From positions 27,302,340 to 27,366,339 of the forward strand of contig CM018050.1 in the NCBI GenBank assembly GCA_008638375.1: a stretch of 64,000 bases of DNA, in the 5' to 3' direction. Position numbers and translations under genes: made by a program. The stretch comes from Nyssa sinensis. Its lineage: Eukaryota > Streptophyta > Magnoliopsida > Cornales > Nyssaceae. Shown here in pieces: positions 61,978 to 64,000 of the stretch (within the stretch, counting starts at the first letter, position 1; each line of letters starts with the position of its first letter). Under the pieces are notes generated by a model. The model had not been told where the DNA came from and ran no database searches. It saw nothing but the letters and a program-made list of their open reading frames with translations.

Positions 61978-62285
61978 GGAATGATACAGGGGACAGAAGG
62001 TAGAAGACTCTAGGTCGAGATTAGACATTTTGACAAGTAAAGATAATAGTAGTATAGTCTTGTAGCACTTCCGTGTAATCACGTCCTAGGGACGAGGTGA
62101 TGATTAGAAATGTTACAGACCCTATTTTTATATTAGCAAACTTTTTATTGTATTGTCTTCCGTTGTGTTACATGTTAGTGCACTAAGAGTAGTGCAACAT
62201 GAGAGACAGGTCCGATTTGGCAAAAAGGCCGGGTCGGATGGTCGCGATCTGGTAATCTGTAGAGGGTGGGTTGCGGGTCGTGACA
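59525..62285 (+). mobile_element. Tekay-like solo LTR, 2.76 kb, in the right LTR of Copia 2
   Basis: It starts TGTAATATCCTGACCCG and ends GCGGGTCGTGACA, the reverse-oriented counterpart of the solo LTR at 47247. Flanks TCAAT (59520-59524) and TTAAT (62286-62290) are a target duplication with one change; the matching site in the other Copia 2 LTR is intact, proving the insertion limits. It includes TA microsatellites (59760-59830, 60361-60392, 61947-61974), a near-duplicate of about 95 bp (about 60545-60612 and 60625-60700) and a 50-bp tandem array (61560-61730). Confidence 0.9.
61560..61730. repeat. 50-bp tandem repeat with CCCC-GAGAGA-GGGG hairpins
   Basis: Units starting GTTTACA(A/G)ATTAG at 61581, 61631 and 61681 have an exact 50-bp period. 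Each contains CCCCGAGAGAGGGG twice, each a potential 4-bp-stem hairpin. The array lies about 0.55-0.73 kb before the LTR end. Confidence 0.93.
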
Positions 62286-63064
62286 TTAATAATTAGGATT
62301 TGGACTTATATACCGTCAAACTAATTCCTAATTATTTTTTTAACTTAATCCACCAATTATTAATCACTATAAAATGGTCAACATCTCAATAAACAATTTA
62401 TTGAAAAGACCAGATTAAATTTCAGTGATTAATCAATTGAATTAATACATTAGTGATATCTTTTTCTCTAATTTAGAGAGTGTAGATTTTATCTTGAGAA
62501 TATGTGTTCCCACAGTCTAAATAATGATTTTCCAAGATGCCGAGGTGTTGATCTAAAAGACTTTATTTATTGGTAACTCAAAGTCACTACCATTAAGAAC
62601 TTCAATCCAATATTCTCTCAGAATTAAGAGCTTATTGCAAATAGTGAATATAAGAATCATGTAAAAAATTCTTTATATGATGTGTTTTTTATAATGATCC
62701 AATTCAGTGTATTCCAAATACACCAATGCAATAACCCAGAGTCTACTACTCTAGTGGTTGAAATAAACCAGCATATCATATAGAGGTCAAGTGTATTACA
62801 GTCTTACAAACAAAAAGTTCAATCTCATCAATGACTGCGAACAATTCTAGAATTGCTTCATCATAAGTTCATATCTCTTGTACATAAATCTCATTTATAT
62901 ACATGAACTATTTCTAATAACAATTCAAGGACTAACCATCTCATGGTATAAAATAACAACATCCACAAGCATGATAATATGAAACTCAATAATAATAAAT
63001 CAAATTTATTAAATAATAACAAAATGTATTAGATGTGAGAGTATATATACATCCTAATACATCT

Positions 63065-64000
63065 AACTCTTGAAAGTTAGAAAAAAATCCCTGTGAGGAC
63101 ACATGATAAAAACACCCTAAATCCAAAATCTACTCATTAAAATGGCAAGCCAATAATGAAACAATGAAATAAAATTTTATGTCATCATCTTCAACCTCTA
63201 CTATTTTAGCATTTAAACCCTTATTGATCTTGTTCTTCAACTCTGGACAATTATTTTTCCAATGCCCTTTGTCATGAAAGAAGTACACTTATCCTTCTAT
63301 CAGACGATAATCCTTGAGACTTACCTGTCCATCAGAATTTCTATCCTCTGATAGTAAGTCCCTATGGACCTATTGATCCCATTTTCGATACTCATCATTT
63401 ATCAAATCATTCGATACCTTGTCGAATTTAATTGTATCTTTTCTTGTGCAGCAAAGTAGTGGAAAAATGATCATAACTATTAGATAGAGAATTTAACAAC
63501 AATAATGCCTTATCCTTATTTAAAATTTCAACATCAAGATTTTGCAAATCACCAAGGAATTTATTAAAACTATTCAAATATTCAGATATCAAAATACCTT
63601 GCTTACAGTGAAAATAAAAAAGTGTTTTCTTCAAATAGAGTCGATTTTCAACGTTTCTGGTCATAAATTTATTTTTTAGTTTCTCCCACAACTACTTAGT
63701 CAAATTCTCCCTCATAGCAAAGTACTTATGTTCCTTAGCGAGGTAAAGCCTAATAGTGTCGCAGGCATGATGATTGATCGGGACCCAATCTTTCTCTTCC
63801 ATATTATCATATTTATCCTCCAAAGCGATATCTAACTCTTGTTGAACTAGAACATGCATCTAGAACTTTGCATTGCTATATCCTAAAATTATTAGTTCTA
63901 TCAAAAATTTCATTTGAAATCATATATCTTACCACCGATGAAGTTTTCAAAGAAGAAGATTTTGAAAACGTAAGAAATCAATTCCTTCATTAATCAAATT
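63065..64000 (-). pseudogene. Copia element 1, gag part (continues beyond window)
   Basis: 63691-63428 on the minus strand encodes a Copia gag (UBN2-type) segment: WEKLKNKFMTRNVENRLYLK, ISEYLNSFNKFLGDLQNLD, LLLLNSLSNSYDHFSTTLL. A zinc knuckle with HDKGHWKNNCP follows near 63290-63240. The last codons before the break at 63065 join directly to those at 47226, so both belong to one element split by Copia 2. Stops are present. Confidence 0.88.

Larger units (their letters stand above)
47227..63059 (-). mobile_element. Copia element 2, inserted into Copia element 1, with two solo LTRs nested in its LTRs
   Basis: The left LTR is 47227-47246 plus 51734-53063 and the right LTR is 58956-59524 plus 62291-63059, each about 1.33-1.35 kb once inserted DNA is removed. 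Both start TGTTRGGTTTGTAACCACA. Flanks CATTT (47222-47226) and CATCT (63060-63064) are a 5-bp target duplication with one change. Removing the element brings the two halves of Copia 1 together in one reading frame. Sense is minus: primer site at 58942-58953 and polypurine tract at 53064-53074. The coding region is heavily mutated. Confidence 0.88.
58956..63059 (-). repeat. Copia 2 5' LTR, split by a solo LTR
   Basis: Parts 58956-59524 and 62291-63059 align in order with the other Copia 2 LTR. The uninterrupted counterpart near 52290-52310 (GATATCAATAATTAGG) shows the pre-insertion state. Confidence 0.85.

Overview
The window is nuclear DNA of a flowering plant, most likely a dicot. It is AT-rich and intron-containing, and it holds one intact plant-specific DUF247 gene, a multi-exon relic of a plant pyrroline-5-carboxylate reductase (P5CR) gene, and a dense nest of plant retrotransposons (Ty3 chromovirus of the Tekay/Del type, Ty3 Tat type, two Copia elements, an L1-type LINE) plus a small hAT DNA transposon. 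No CRISPR array, rRNA gene or convincing tRNA gene is present. The species cannot be named from the sequence alone.

Layout. 1-586 is the end of a Tekay-like LTR cut by the window edge. 2434-16994 (+) is a seven-exon P5CR pseudogene that keeps its introns. It is inactivated by an exon 1 frameshift, a lost splice acceptor before exon 2, an in-frame TGA in exon 5 and a frameshift in exon 7. Its intron 6 is about 10.3 kb because it took in a hAT element (7680-12219, itself split by a 3.6 kb solo LTR) and a dead LINE (about 12750-16240). 18949-20466 (+) is the intact single-exon DUF247 gene. 20467-22049 is AT-rich spacer.

22050-43447 is a decayed Tat-lineage Ty3 element in minus orientation. It carries an antisense, intron-bearing extra gene (22980-24963, +) and 3' tandem repeats. 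Into one of those repeats a very young, full-length Tekay element inserted (25758-37137, minus strand, 5-bp target duplication GGTCT, LTRs of 3032 and 3031 bp that look almost identical). Its coding region is intact apart from a one-base frame change between the gag-protease and RT-integrase parts.

From about 43565 to the right edge is a second nest. Copia element 1 (minus) is split by Copia element 2 (47227-63059, minus). Each LTR of Copia 2 carries its own Tekay-like solo LTR, 47247-51728 and 59525-62285, in opposite orientations and with target duplications. The interrupted frame of Copia 1 resumes at 63065.

The relative order of events can be read from the nesting: the P5CR copy predates the hAT, the hAT predates its solo LTR, Tat predates Tekay, and Copia 1 predates Copia 2, which predates the two solo LTRs. 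The only gene likely to make a host protein is the DUF247 gene. The observations I find most worth checking are the near-pristine Tekay element with its homopolymer frame change, hairpin-forming 50-bp tandem repeats at a similar place in two divergent Tekay-type LTRs, and the multiply disabled P5CR copy.
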